A DNA stretch of 64,000 nucleotides from Mangifera indica (lineage: Eukaryota > Streptophyta > Magnoliopsida > Sapindales > Anacardiaceae), in assembly GCF_011075055.1 (NCBI RefSeq), contig NC_058137.1:11951463-12015462 (forward strand), in the 5' to 3' direction. Below are positions 23,740-34,866 of the stretch, one piece after another. The notes below the pieces were generated by a model, which saw nothing but the letters and a program-made list of their open reading frames with translations, did no database searches and was not told the origin of the DNA. Position 1 is the stretch's first letter. Each line of letters begins with the position of its first letter. A program made the translations under genes and the position numbers.

Positions 23740-26220
23740 TGATGGAATGGAGCTTGGAATTGGTGTTAGGCTCTTGTAATTTGTTCGTACATACCTATGT
23801 TGATTACATCGACTACAAACCTTTAATATTATGACCTCACCCTATAGAGGACATCAAATTCTATTTTGGAAGGATGACTTAGTTGGTGACAATAGATAAA
23901 AGCTGGCAAGATAGTTTATTCCTCCTTGGCATGTAACCATTTTGATTGATCCCCAAGTGGATTGACAACTTTCACATACATTGCATGGTATAATTCAGTT
24001 CTATAAAAAGGATGAACTCATGCATAGACATTTGTGAGCCTCAAATATCTTGAGATAGCAACGACATACTTACATGGAATATATGACAGTTGAAACTTCA
24101 TGCACATACATGCCCACTCATGAAAGTTTACAATACCCATGTATGCACCACCTATAATTTTGTACCAAATATTTGCAATTGGACGGACCTCCAGGTTCGC
24201 AGACTTCAAAACATGGTGGCGAAACTACTCTTTTGTCCATGGTATACCTTGGTAGGTGTATTCATCTACAATTTTAAAAAGCATCAATACATTTGTTAGT
24301 GAATAAGCATAAGTATAAAAAGGCATGTTCGATTAAATAATTAGTATTAAAACTATACATACTTGCATGGTTTTTTATCTCGTAAAACCATCGTTGTAAG
24401 GTGTCGTGAATGAAATTGGCCAATATCATGATGGGTAAACCCCCTGCATGTATAACAAATGCACTGAATGACTCTATGATCTTGGTTGTCATGATGTTAT
24501 ACTTGTGGCCTGGAAAATATGCCCTACTCCATCGCTGATACCCCACCTAACATAGGTGATCCCCCGTTTCAAGGTGTAACTTATCAATTGCTTTAATCAT
24601 GACTTTAAAATCCATTTCTGTATAAGCCTTCATCGTTTTCCAGTACAAACATGTGATTTTTGAGTTACACTTGTACTTTGATCACATGGTACAAAAAAGG
24701 TGATGACAATAACATCTATTGTGTATATCTGGAAAGAACTCAGCCATTGTAGAATAAATGACATGATGTCGATGTGAGATTATTACCAACTCTGCTACTT
24801 CATCGATACAATCATTAAGTTTGTCAAAAATGCACACCACGTCGCATGATCTTTCTTTTTTCCTATACAAAAAATTATTCGATAAATTTGGTTATTATCA
24901 TCCATGGCAATGAAGATGAATAAATGTCTCAGATATCGACCCTTTAAGAAACTAGCATCAATGCAAATAACTGGTTAAATATATCATTGAAATCCACAAA
25001 TGTAATAGCCCAATGCAATGAAAATGTACTAAAAGTGTTGCTCATCATCTATTTGTATATGCACCATTATACCCAGATTAGCACATTATAAATTGTAGTA
25101 ATAATCTTCTGAGAGCATGGATGACTCTACAGTGAGCCACTCAACGATTGTAATACCTAATTTATTGCCCACCAAACTTGTGAATATGATATATCAATTT
25201 GCTATCTATCAATAATGTCGATAATAATCTCCTCAAACCAATAAATATGATCAACCAATATGAATTTCAACTTCATTAATTGGTCTAATGCTCAAGCCCT
25301 AACTTGCCTATGATGTGGCTTTATCTGATCTCTTGAACATGTGTGTGTGAGATTCATAGAGCGAATTTGAAATAATTTAGTGGGTTTTATTCTTCTTCCT
25401 TATAAATACCATTCATATTGCCCGTTTAATCTTTCATCTCTCTGTGTCTAACTTGGCCACTTTGTACTGGAATCCTTTCTCTAATGCAAATTGAGCCACT
25501 GCATCTATCAAGTGTTTTTAATTTTTAAAAAGGTCACCAATTTTTATAATATTCCCCTCTTGCACTGATCTTGAACCACTTGATGTTATTGTTGATGCTG
25601 AAGGCTGTGGAGGAAAATTAGGTAGCGACTTAAATGGATTAGTTGGGATATTATCAAAAAAATGTCCAGCATAATTCCCACCACCCTGAAGAGGATTTAC
25701 AAGTTGGAGACTACTTATATCATAATTAACAAGTGACATCTCCTTGAAGTTTGACTCATCAATAGGACTATCAACCATCTCATTCCTATCAAAGTCACCC
25801 CAATCTAGAAGCCTCTCTTTGCCTTTACAAACCTATTCTTCAATAATATACAATGCATCATTTCAAAAATATATAAAGTCTTCCAAATTAAATTCCTCTT
25901 TCAATTCACCATCATAATTGTCACTTCTTTCTTCTTCTCATTTTGCTTCAATAGGGGTATATATAACAAAAACTAGAATACATTCCTTGACATATTTAGA
26001 CATGTCAATAAGACCCTCAACACCTTATTTATTTTCAATTTTTACAAGGCAATCTAACTCAATACTTTTGTTCATGCATAGTTGAATATTGTTTCGAATC
26101 AGCTCGATATCACACTTGTCACTCAACAACTAAATAAATCCCTCAAGTGTTTTAATCACTTTGAATTCATTCTTCTTCGTAATGAACAACAATATAATCT
26201 TGCCATTTCAATAATAAATC
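23740..26220 (-). pseudogene. mudrA: mudrA transposase, MULE 2 copy
   Basis: Minus-strand relic colinear with the MULE 1 transposase. N-terminal PB1-like part near 26170 (IVVHYEEE). Acidic linker and the conserved GGGNYAGHFFDNIPTNPF (25518-25778). DNA-binding MuDR domain (IIKIGDL, AVAQFALEKGFQY, NLTHTC). MULE core with VIISHRHHVIYSTMAE (24682-24870) and YQRWSRAYFPGHKYNIMTT (24274-24546). SWIM-like segment CMCMKFQLSYIPCKY (24018-24209). Decayed C-terminal zinc knuckle CSRCNQHRYVRTNY near 23800. The second catalytic Asp (SDRH in MULE 1) is His (SHRH), and the knuckle has lost GH and the last Cys. Many stops and frameshifts. Confidence 0.85.
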
Positions 26221-26269
26221 CTACAATGACCAATATTGGTATAAAAAACATTTAGCAAAAAAATCTACA

Positions 26270-26940
26270 TTAACACCCTATAATTATATAGGTATATAAA
26301 ATATAGGAACTTCATATTCGAATATTATCATAATGCCCCTTAAATTTTGTCTTATCTCTTTCACACCCTCATATTTTGTTTTATTTCAAAATGTCTCCTA
26401 TATTTTTCTAACATTTCATTTCTCACCTCATACATTGTCTTATACTGAAATGCCCCTATATTATCCTAAATTTCATTTATCACCATCATAGATTATCTAA
26501 TATCAAAATACCTTTGACATTTTCCTATCATTTTTTTAACCCCTTCATATATTGTTGACTATCAAAATGTCTTTATATTTTCTTAACATTTATTTTATGA
26601 CATAATTAATATGTAAGCATATAAAATATAGGAACTTCACATTCATATAATATCGAAACACCTCTAAATTTTGTCGTATTTCATTTAACAACTTCATATT
26701 TTGTGTAATTTTAAAATACCATTATATTTTTATAACATATTTTTAACACCCTTATACATTGTCTTATATCGAAATGTCTCTTATATTATCCTAATATTTT
26801 TTAACACCCTTATACATTGTTTAATATCAAAATACCCTTATATTTTTTTATCATTTCATTTAACCCTCCCATATATTGTTGAATATCTAATTGTCTCCTA
26901 TATTTTTCTAATATTCATTTTATTGCACAATTCTATATAA
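26270..26940. repeat. Tandem array, about 58-60-bp unit, upstream of MULE 2 mudrA
   Basis: About ten copies of a unit with ACACCCTTATACATTGTC followed by TATATCAAAATGCCCCTATA and a T-rich tail. On the minus strand it lies between the mudrA promoter and coding sequence. Related words (GCATTTTGATATAAGATAAC) occur at 47575-47640 and 48240-48290 in MULE 1, upstream of its mudrA. Confidence 0.7.
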
Positions 26941-27138
26941 AAATATAAAATATATGAACTTGATTTAACAAATAAATTAAGTTTTCAATTAAAATTCGTA
27001 TAAATATCTTGTTATTATGATCCAATTTTTTTACTCAAACTTAAAAACACGAATTTTTTTCTTTCAAATGAACCCACCATGCTAGATATTGAGTAAAACT
27101 GAAAATTTGAATAGTATGAAAAAGATATGAAGGTGAGG

Positions 27139-27150
27139 GTTTATATAGAA
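27139..27150 (-). promoter_or_regulatory. mudrA: TATA box of MULE 2 mudrA
   Basis: Minus-strand CTATATAAACCCTCACC closely matches the multiplied promoter motif CTATATAAACCCTCCTC of MULE 1 mudrA (46471, 46831, 47222). Confidence 0.5.
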
Positions 27151-27300
27151 GTGGTGAAGATATTTTTGGCAATTTAAAAAAAAAAATAGTGGAGTATTTT
27201 TACTTAAAACCTTGAAAATAGGGTATTTTTGTTTAAGCTAGTGATAAGGGAGCATTTTTGCTTATGCCCTTGATAGGGGGTATTTAATTTAATATCCCAA

Positions 27301-27925
27301 ATTTTAATCCGTGAAGTTGAATTTCTTTTATAAAAATATAGTTATACATCCTAAATTTTGCATGATATGTATTATGTATCTGCTTTAAAAATACATGACA
27401 TAAATTATTCTCTAAATTCACCGTTATAAATTACTATAACATTCACACATAATTTTTCATGCAAGCTATCAGTTAATTTATGGCAAAATGGCTATCCACC
27501 ATACTTTTTTGCATGAATAATGTTCTCCTATGAACTTTAAAAACAACACTTTCACTCATAATTTGTTAGTAAATTATATTAAATTTGATGATAAAAATAC
27601 TAAAAGATAAAAATATCCTTAATAATTGATTTTTAAAATTTTAATATTGATGTGAAAAGTTTAATTACTTATATAATATTAACATGACTCAAATTCCTTT
27701 TACTACCAACTCTTTTCCTTCAACTTCACCAATTTCCTTTTCACTGAAAAACTCCATTATTTTCTTCTTCTTTCATTCAATCTCCCAATCAATTTTTAAA
27801 CTGTCAAATTGAAATTCTAAAGCCAATTTCCAATTGATCATAGCCTCGTCGTGTGGCCCAACTACAACACCAAACTTAATCCATTGGTCACTGAAATTTA
27901 CTAACACGTCTTCTTAATTAGAATA
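27301..27925. other. Intergenic region between MULE 2 and the copia element
   Basis: AT-rich with no gene seen. 27480-27900 may be part of an old repeat, since CT-rich words recur after the copia element (32770-32830), but no inverted or direct repeat is clean enough to define it. Confidence 0.4.
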
Positions 27926-28282
27926 TGAAAAAAATTTTATGGATTGGAAAAAAATGATTGATATTATTCACTAATTCGAATTGATACAACAACTAACATA
28001 TATTAAAAAAAAATCCTAACTAATTGCCTAAATACAAGGCTAGATAGTCGACCATCTTCCTAAAGCTACGTTACAATAAAAGGAAAATGCATGATTGATA
28101 TACAAAATTAATCTTATCTTTCAATTTTAAAATACCTCATGATCTTAGCAAAATATTCATAATATCACTACTTGATCTCATTAATTGATTCAAAATATCT
28201 ACACTTGATGCACTTGACCTTGGTAATTGATTCAAAATACCGCAAGTAATCTTAGTAATTAATTTAGAATATCCACACTTCA
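27926..28282 (-). repeat. 3' LTR of copia element 1
   Basis: About 357 bp, TG at 27926 and CA at 28281-28282 in plus orientation. Aligns with 32483-32758. It holds about 80 bp (around 28050-28130) missing from the other LTR. On the minus strand it is preceded by TTGATAGAGGCTC, a plausible polypurine tract. Confidence 0.75.
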
Positions 28283-28481
28283 AGAGCCTCTATCAAGCCG
28301 ATTGTGACTACAACAAATCATGATATGCTAAAAGTGGATATTCACATGTTAGATGCCTCTCTCAAGTTGATGTTGTCAATGTCTCACATAGTGACTCGAA
28401 ATTGTCATGTTCGAATCCCTTTGTAAATATATTAACTAATTGTTGATGAGGAGGTACAAATATAAGACTAAATAGCTTGGC

Positions 28482-28920
28482 CTATACCTTTTCCCTGAAG
28501 AAGTGACAATCCAACATGTGTTTAGTTCTTTCAAGGAACATTGAATTGGATAAAATGTGGATAACTAACTTATTATCACAAAACAAACTTATAAGTTGTG
28601 GAACTTTTGTAAACAAATCTTTAAGGACATAAGTCAACCACACAACTTTTTTGGTTGTTTTTGCTATAGCCTTGTATTTAGCTTCTGCAGATGACAATAA
28701 TATTGTGGGTTGTTTCTTGGATCACCAAGTCAAAGCAGCAGTTCCAAGAAAGGTTACAAATCCTGTCACTAATTTTCTAATAATTGAACAATCTACATTA
28801 GATTATGCTTTTAAAACTATCTCATTAGCTTTAAGGTAAAAAAATCACTTGATCTGGTGGCTTTCTAATGTAGCAAATTATTTGTTTTGCCATGTCCATG
28901 TGTGGTTGTCTTGGACTCTT
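28482..28920 (-). pseudogene. copia RNase H remnant
   Basis: The 28482-28697 frame begins MSSAEAKYKAIAKTTKKVVWL and includes LFCDNKLVIHI and ERTKHMLDCHFFREKV, matching the C-terminal RNase H of plant copia (STAEAEYRA, CDNKSA, HIxxDCHF). The upstream part is interrupted. Confidence 0.8.
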
Positions 28921-28926
28921 CAAAAG

Positions 28927-29900
28927 TCAACTTAGTAAGTGGATTCCATATGACAAATTAGGTCGAGTCAATGTCAAGTACAAAAATCTTCTAACTAGTC
29001 TTTTATAACTCCATGCGTCTTCAAGCAACTCTCCAACATCTTCAAAATGTCTATGTTGTTGAGGAATAGGTGTTTGTACACATTTCACATTCTTCATCCC
29101 AACTTCAACAATTATATCTTTGACATGTTTTTGTTGACTTAGGTGTATTCCCTTTTCTGTCCTTTTAACTTCTAAACCAAAAATATAACTTAATGGTCCT
29201 AAATCTTGAATCTGAAAACAACCTTGCAAATAATTCTTAAATTGTGCACAATATTCCTTATTATCTCTTATAACAATTAAATCATCTACATACACCAACA
29301 CCACCATCTTACTATACCCTTTGGTCAAAATAAAAAGTGAATTATTTTAAATGTTTTGCTTGAAACCATAAGACAATGAAGCTTTATAAAGCTTACCAAA
29401 CCATTACCCGAAGGCTTACTTGAGTCCATATAAGGACTTATGAAGTTTAAAAATAACTCTCTTATCCTTGATGCATAATCCTTGTGGCATTTTCATAAAA
29501 ACATCTTTATCTAAATCTTCATTGAGGAATGCATTGTTAACATCAAGTTGATGCAATTCTTATCTTTTGATCGTAACCACTACAATAAGGTATGTAATAG
29601 TTGCGAATTTTGCTACAGAGCGAGTGTTTCATTGTAATAGAGTCCTTCCACTTGGTTATACCTCTTTGTAACAAGTCTAGCCTTATATCGTTCCACTATG
29701 ACATCTAGATTGTATTTTTATTTTGAAGACCCATTTTGATCCAATTGTTTTCTTCCCCATTAGTAACTCCACAAGACTCTAAGTTTTGTTATCACATGAA
29801 GCTTTTAGCTTTTAATTCATTACATCTCATCATTAGGAACTTTGTGAGACTTCTTCAAAAAAACTTGGTTCAATTTCATCCACCTTTTCATCTGCACTAT
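28927..29900 (-). pseudogene. copia reverse transcriptase remnant
   Basis: The 28927-29328 frame contains the catalytic VLVYVDDLIV box, then FQIQDLGPLSYIFGLEV and LSQQKHVKDII. Upstream sequence near 29390-29490 reads MPQGLCIKDKRVIFKLHKSLYGLK with a stop where Gln is expected. Plant copia polymerase, disrupted. Confidence 0.85.
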
Positions 29901-30259
29901 TGGTAAAAACTTGTGAAGTATTATGAATAAAAATTGATTTAGTTAGATCCTTACCATGTCTTTCTAGATGAGTGATTAGAAGGGTAGCTTGTTGTAGGAG
30001 GGATCTTCTCTACTAAAGCAGCTTAAGACATAATCCTCCAAATAGTTAGAAGGTCTTCTTTCTCTTGTTAGTCTTGTAGTTCTTCAATATCTTCATTTTC
30101 ATGCTCAATCTCAGTGTCATTATGTTTATTGTCCTTTTCTTCATCAGAAGATTCTTCACTAATCCAAGGAATACTTTCAAATGGGCTCCCTTTATCAATC
30201 TCTTTTGCATACATTTTATCTTGAAATGAAAATGAATCTTCATAAAAAATCACATCATT

Positions 30260-31292
30260 TGATTCAAGAATTCTCCTTGTCTCTAACTAAAGAACTTTGT
30301 AGCCTTTTTTTCCTTGAGTGTATACAACACTTGGATCTTGATTCAAAATTATCAAGTGGTTTCAGTTTGTTATAAACATAGCAAAAACAACTGAAAACTT
30401 GAAGATGCTCATATGATGGTTTCTCCTTAAATAATATCTTATAAGGAGATTTACTTTCTAGTCTTGGGGTTGGCAAAACGTTTATCAAGTATGATGTTGT
30501 CATTACACACTCTCCCCAATATTATGTTACTACATTTGAATGGAATCTTAGTGTTCATGTTACTTCAAGTAAATGTCTATGTTTCCTCTCCACAACTCTA
30601 TTTTGTATTGGTGTATGTGTGCATGAGGTTTGATGAATCATTCTTTTTTCAAAAACTATTCTTTTGAGGCTTCCATATACATATTCAAGTGTATTGTCAA
30701 ACCTAATCTTGTTTACTTGTATCCCAAATTGTGGTTTGATCATGTTCACAAAATGTTCAAATAACTTTAGTGCTTTTGCCTTATCCTTCATCATATACAC
30801 CTATATACTTCTTGAGCAATCATTAACAATGGTGAGAGAATATGAATAACTAGTATGAGTTTTAACGTTATAAGATCCCTAAGTATTAAGATGTACTAAA
30901 TCAAAAACATTCTTTGATTTATTATTTCTGATAGGAAAAAGGCTTTGACATTGTTTAGCTCGATGACATGTATCACAAGACCTAAGACTTTTATTTAAGA
31001 CAAAAGAACCAAAAACATCTTTTAATCTAGAAATACGAACATGTCTCAATCTTTTATGTATAATTTGTACTCCCACATTTGAACTTGTAGTAAATGCACG
31101 TGCTGATGAATATTGATGTAAATAGGAGAGTCCCTCTTTTTGCTTACCCATTCCGATCAGTTTGTTCATGGTAAGGTCCTGTATAAAACACTTGTCTAGA
31201 GAAAATCCAACAAAGCAATTATGTTCTTTAGTCAATTTACTAACAAAAACTAAATTACTATTGATATCAACCAAACAAAAAACAATTTTCAA
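30260..31292 (-). pseudogene. copia integrase remnant
   Basis: GAG-pre-integrase zinc domain at 30879-31292 (HKRLRHVRISRL, CDTCHRAKQCQSLFP). Core domain in 30555-30800 (IRFDNTLEYV, then QTSCTHTPIQNRVVERKHRHLLEV). C-terminal part in 30264-30503 (YLINVLPTPRLESKSPYKILF). The core is split over different frames. A second copy of the CDTCH segment lies at about 31479-31550. Confidence 0.85.
30810..31030. repeat. Internal direct duplication of copia element 1, copy A
   Basis: About 220 bp, similar at a glance in roughly four of five bases to 31340-31556. Shared words include ACATTCTTTGATTTAT and GACTTTTATTTAAGACAAAA. It covers the zinc-domain part of integrase. Confidence 0.7.
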
Positions 31293-31339
31293 TGAAATAT
31301 GATCATTTATTTTAGCATTTCTAATTAACTTTACTATTG

Positions 31340-31556
31340 TTGATCAATCATCAACAATGGTGAAAAAATGTGAATAACCAACATGAGTTTTAACATTTTA
31401 AAGTCCCTAAGTATCAAAATGGACTAAATAAAAAACATTCTTTGATTTATCATTTCCGATAGGAAATAGGCTTTGACATTATTTTGCTTGATGGCAGGTA
31501 TCACACAACCCAAGACTTTTATTTAAGACAAAAGAGCCAAAAACATTTTTTTTCTC
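31340..31556. repeat. Internal direct duplication of copia element 1, copy B
   Basis: Partner of 30810-31030, offset by about 528 bp. On the minus strand it places an extra integrase zinc segment (CDTCHQAK) directly after the gag knuckle region. Confidence 0.7.
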
Positions 31557-31559
31557 TTT

Positions 31560-32460
31560 TGTCTCAGAGTTTGTTGGATATGCAGTGTGTCTTCTTTTCT
31601 TCTTGCCTTGCCAATTTGTTGGATATTTTATTATTTCAAAACAATTGTCCTTCATGTGCTTGAGTTTCTTACAATGATCACACCTTAGCTTCTTGTTATG
31701 ATCCTTGCCTCTAAACCCACCAATGTTGACTTTAAAGGTTGTTGACTCAATTGATTGAGTCCTCCCAATCCCTATTTCTTTTGAAGTCAGTAATACATAA
31801 ACATTTAGAAGGCTGGGCAATGGATCTTTGCATGACAAATTTGATCTTACTATTCCATAGGCATCATTTAGTCCCATAACAAATTCATGGAGTCTTTCTT
31901 TTTCCTTTTCTTTTGTTGTAACACCCTAAGTACTTTTAGTGCATTCTGCCTTGTATGGCTTTGAGAACACATTGAGTTATTCCCACAAGCCTTTTATTTT
32001 AGCATAATATGTCGAGATGCTCATATCTCCATGGCATGCTTTGGCTATTTCTTGTTTAACTTCTTGGACTCTTAGACTACTTCCTTGTGAACAAAGACTC
32101 CTCTAGTTCTTTCCACATTGCATATGTGGTATCATGAAAACTACACTGTCATGCAATTCTTCACTCAAGAAATGTAAAATATAAGACATCACCTTTGAGT
32201 TGTAGGTAATCCAATTTTCTTCATCAAGATCACCTAAGGGAGGTTTTGGAAATTTTCCATCAACGAACACCATCTTGTGCTTCGATATCAAGGCATTGGT
32301 CAGGGCTTTTTTCCAAGTTGAGTAATTTGTTTCCTTTAAAAAATGTATGACCAATTGATCTTCAACTCTATCAAAACTACTCAATTGATAATGTGGTGCC
32401 TTTTTTGCCTTGGTTATGGTTACTCTTGCCACCTCTCTTTGTGTCTTTGAATATTGAGGC
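31560..32460 (-). pseudogene. copia gag remnant with CCHC knuckle
   Basis: The 32103-32549 frame includes LKETNYSTWKKALTNAL and GDLDEENWITYNSKVMSYI, matching the plant copia gag core (YxxWxxxM..AL, W...N..V...I). The 31479-31877 frame has ERL-like capsid sequence and the knuckle CDHCKKLKHMKDNC. The apparent upstream ATG lies in the LTR; the true start probably lies near 32460. Confidence 0.8.
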
Positions 32461-32466
32461 AACAAA

Positions 32467-32482
32467 CCTGCTCTAATACTAT
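32467..32482 (-). other. Primer-binding site of copia element 1 (tRNA-iMet type)
   Basis: On the minus strand directly inside the 5' LTR is TAGTATTAGAGCAGG, close to TGGTATCAGAGC. Confidence 0.65.
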
Positions 32483-32758
32483 GAAAAATTTCTTTATGGA
32501 TTGGAAAAGAATGATTGATATTATTCACTAATTCGAATTGATACAACAACTAACATATATACAAAAAAAAAAAAATTCTAAACTAATTGTCTAAATACAA
32601 GGCTAAATAGTTGACCATATTCTCATGATCTTAGCAAAATATTCATATATCATTACTTGATTTAATAAATGATTTAGAATAGCTGCACTTGATGTTAGTA
32701 ATTGATTCAGGATATTCATAGTTAATCTTAGTAATTCATTTAGACTATCCACATTTCA
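32483..32758 (-). repeat. 5' LTR of copia element 1
   Basis: About 276 bp, TG at 32483, CA at 32757-32758. Shares TTATGGATTGGAAA and ATTCACTAATTCGAATTG with the 27926 LTR. Confidence 0.75.
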
Positions 32759-32906
32759 AGACAATGTCTCCCTTAGTTCAATCTCTAAATCAAAGTCTTC
32801 AACTCTCCTCCTCCTCTCTTAACTCAATCTTTCAATCAGAGCTTTTTCCTCAATTCAATATACCAATTTGGGTTTGTGCCTTGGTAAGGTTTGCGTCTTG
32901 GGTGTG

Positions 32907-33512
32907 GTGAATCACAATGTGGAGACATGTGACTTCTTTAAAAATTAGTAGCAACCACGCTTGATAGCCACCTAAGGAATGTTTATTGTTCATGACGAGA
33001 TGGTTTGTGTTGTTGATAGCAAGAGATGCAAGAGAGCATGATTAAAGGGTGGGTGGAGAGCTCTACGGCAGTTATGGATGAGATAGATCGGTCTAACATT
33101 CTCCTTTCAGCTCAATAGATAGTTGGTGGTGTTGAGAGAGTTTGGGTTGGTGGTGATGAAAATGAAGGTAAGAAGAAAAAGAAATTAAAAAAAAAAAGAA
33201 AAATAAATATAAGTCACAATGTGGAGACATGTGACTTCTTTGAAAATTAGTAATAGTCACACTCAACACTTGCCTCAAGAATGTTTGTTGTTCATGATGG
33301 GAGAGTTTGTGTTATTAATAATGAGAGATGCAAAATAGGATGATTAAAGGTGGAGAGTTCTGTGGCAGTTGTGGATGAGATAAATCACTCTAATATTCTC
33401 CTCAAAGCTCAAAGCTCAATAGATGTTTAGTGGTGTTAAGAGAGTTTATGTTGGTGGAGGTAAAAATGAAGGAAATGGCCTAAGAAGAAAAAGAAATAAA
33501 AATAATAATAAA
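32907..33512. repeat. Direct tandem duplication, two units of about 300 bp
   Basis: Unit 1 at 32907-33205 and unit 2 at 33209-33512 share CACAATGTGGAGACATGTG at their starts, the GAGATGCAA and GTGGATGAGATA words inside, and AAGAAGAAAAAGAAAT at their ends. No coding potential or transposon motif is recognised. Confidence 0.75.
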
Positions 33513-34282
33513 TATAGTTGAAAAAAATAAAAAATAATATGATTATAATTAAAATTTAAAGATTAGACGGAGAAAATTATTAATTTTTTCATTGGTTAAA
33601 ATTGATTAAAAAATGGATAAAAAGTGACAGAGCATCCATTTTTTAAGTTCAAAAATGCAAAAATGAAATTAAGACAAAAATACGGATGAGGAATATTCAT
33701 TATGCCTTGATATTTGATTAATTTCATGACTGTCATATCTCAACTACCTATTGTCACAAGAGAACCTAGAAGCAAAATAATTAGAAAAAAAGAAAGTATT
33801 TACATTTGTTACTGCAAAATTATATTTATAGTCAAAATTGTGATTAGAGATGCTCGAAATCGGATAACCAAACCATTTTAAAGGATTTGTGAAATGAACT
33901 AAATTTTTGATTTAAAAATATTTCGAATAAGAATCAAAACTGAATTAACTCTATATAAAAACTTATTAATAACCGAACTAATTTTGTAGAATAACTGAAT
34001 CAAATTTTTGATTACCCGATTTCCAAATTATATATAATTTTTTTTAAAATTATTTAATGAATTAATGTAAATAAAATTATGAATATTGGGTTAAGCTCCC
34101 ACCTTTTCGTAATGTAAATAAAATTTGATTTGTTGGCTTTTAAGAGTTTCATTTGTGAAATAATCAGAGAATTCAACTATTTCATTGTCTAGATATCACG
34201 ATTTCTCATTCTTTTATTCCATTTTCAAATTGAACAATATTATATATATTTATGTTTAAGTATTTAATTGAATATCTAAATA
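33513..34282. other. Intergenic region with possible hAT-type fragment
   Basis: 33848-34030 contains TAGAGATGCTCGAAATCGG, then repeated AACCGAA/TAACCGAACT words, a pattern seen in old plant hAT elements. Ends are not definable. Confidence 0.3.
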
Positions 34283-34857
34283 GATGAAAAGATTTATTTC
34301 CACATAAAGAATATTATTTTCTCAAATTCTATTTTATTAATTTTAAAAAATTTAAACACTCACTCATCTGTTAAATTTTACAATTAAGGTTAAGGAAGAA
34401 AATGTTATTTAGTTGAAAATATTAAAAAAAAAAACTAAAATTTTATCATATTTTTCCCTTAGTTTAAAAATCTAAAAATTTTCCCCACCCAAGGTTTGAA
34501 GAGTGGCAATTTCCCTACTAAGTTTTTTTCTCCTCTTTTTGACAAACAGCTCTTTCCTAGTCGACTTCTCTCTTCCTCTTCCGGTCCGATGAAGACAAAA
34601 TCGTATTCGTCTTTCAAACGAAGATGATGAACCAAGGGGGAAATGGTTATTTTCAAACCTTGTGTGAGGTGAAATTGTTAGATTTTTAAACCTGAGGGAA
34701 AAATATGATAAATTTTTAGTTTTTTTTGCTAAATAATGATTTTACTTCTGATAGTAACCCTTAAATTTAATAGATGAGTGGGTGTTTGAGATTTTTAAAG
34801 TTAATGAAGAGAACTTGGAAAAAGAGCATTCTTTGGGTGGGAATATATCCTTGGACC
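34283..34857. mobile_element. Foldback Mutator-type element 2, perfect 9-bp TSD
   Basis: 575 bp, flanked by identical 9-mers ATCTAAATA at 34274-34282 and 34858-34866. The left tip reads GATGAAAAGATTTATTTCCAC and the reverse complement of the right tip GGTCCAAGGATATATTCCCAC. The inverted arms continue for more than 200 bp (for example AAACACTCACTCATCTGTTAA against AAACACCCACTCATCTATTAA), leaving a short centre near 34560-34630. No coding sequence. Same family as the elements at 4592, 41466 and 45194, judged by the ACCCAAGGTTTGAA and TTTCCCT words. Confidence 0.88.
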
Positions 34858-34866
34858 ATCTAAATA

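Larger units (their letters stand above)
20160..27300. mobile_element. MULE 2: degenerate Kaonashi-type MULE, inverted relative to MULE 1
   Basis: About 7.1 kb with a DUF1985/Ulp1-like gene on the plus strand (from 20367) facing a mudrA transposase on the minus strand (to about 23740). Both are clear relatives of the genes in the 46021-57433 element. The ends are weakly inverted: GTTATTAAATTAA at about 20163, and the complement of GATATTAAATTAA near 27290, followed by AAAAATGCC-rich sequence on both sides. I cannot find a convincing 9-bp duplication, so the limits are approximate. All coding parts have many stops, making it older or more decayed than MULE 1. Confidence 0.75.
27926..32758 (-). 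mobile_element. Ty1/copia LTR retrotransposon 1, minus strand, decayed
   Basis: About 4.8 kb with two short LTRs. Read on the minus strand: 5' LTR, iMet-type primer-binding site, gag with CCHC knuckle, integrase, reverse transcriptase, RNase H, 3' LTR. Integrase before reverse transcriptase defines Ty1/copia. No clean 5-bp duplication is visible (27921 GAATA; after 32758 AGACA). Internal sequence 30810-31030 is duplicated at 31340-31556. All genes are broken. Confidence 0.85.
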
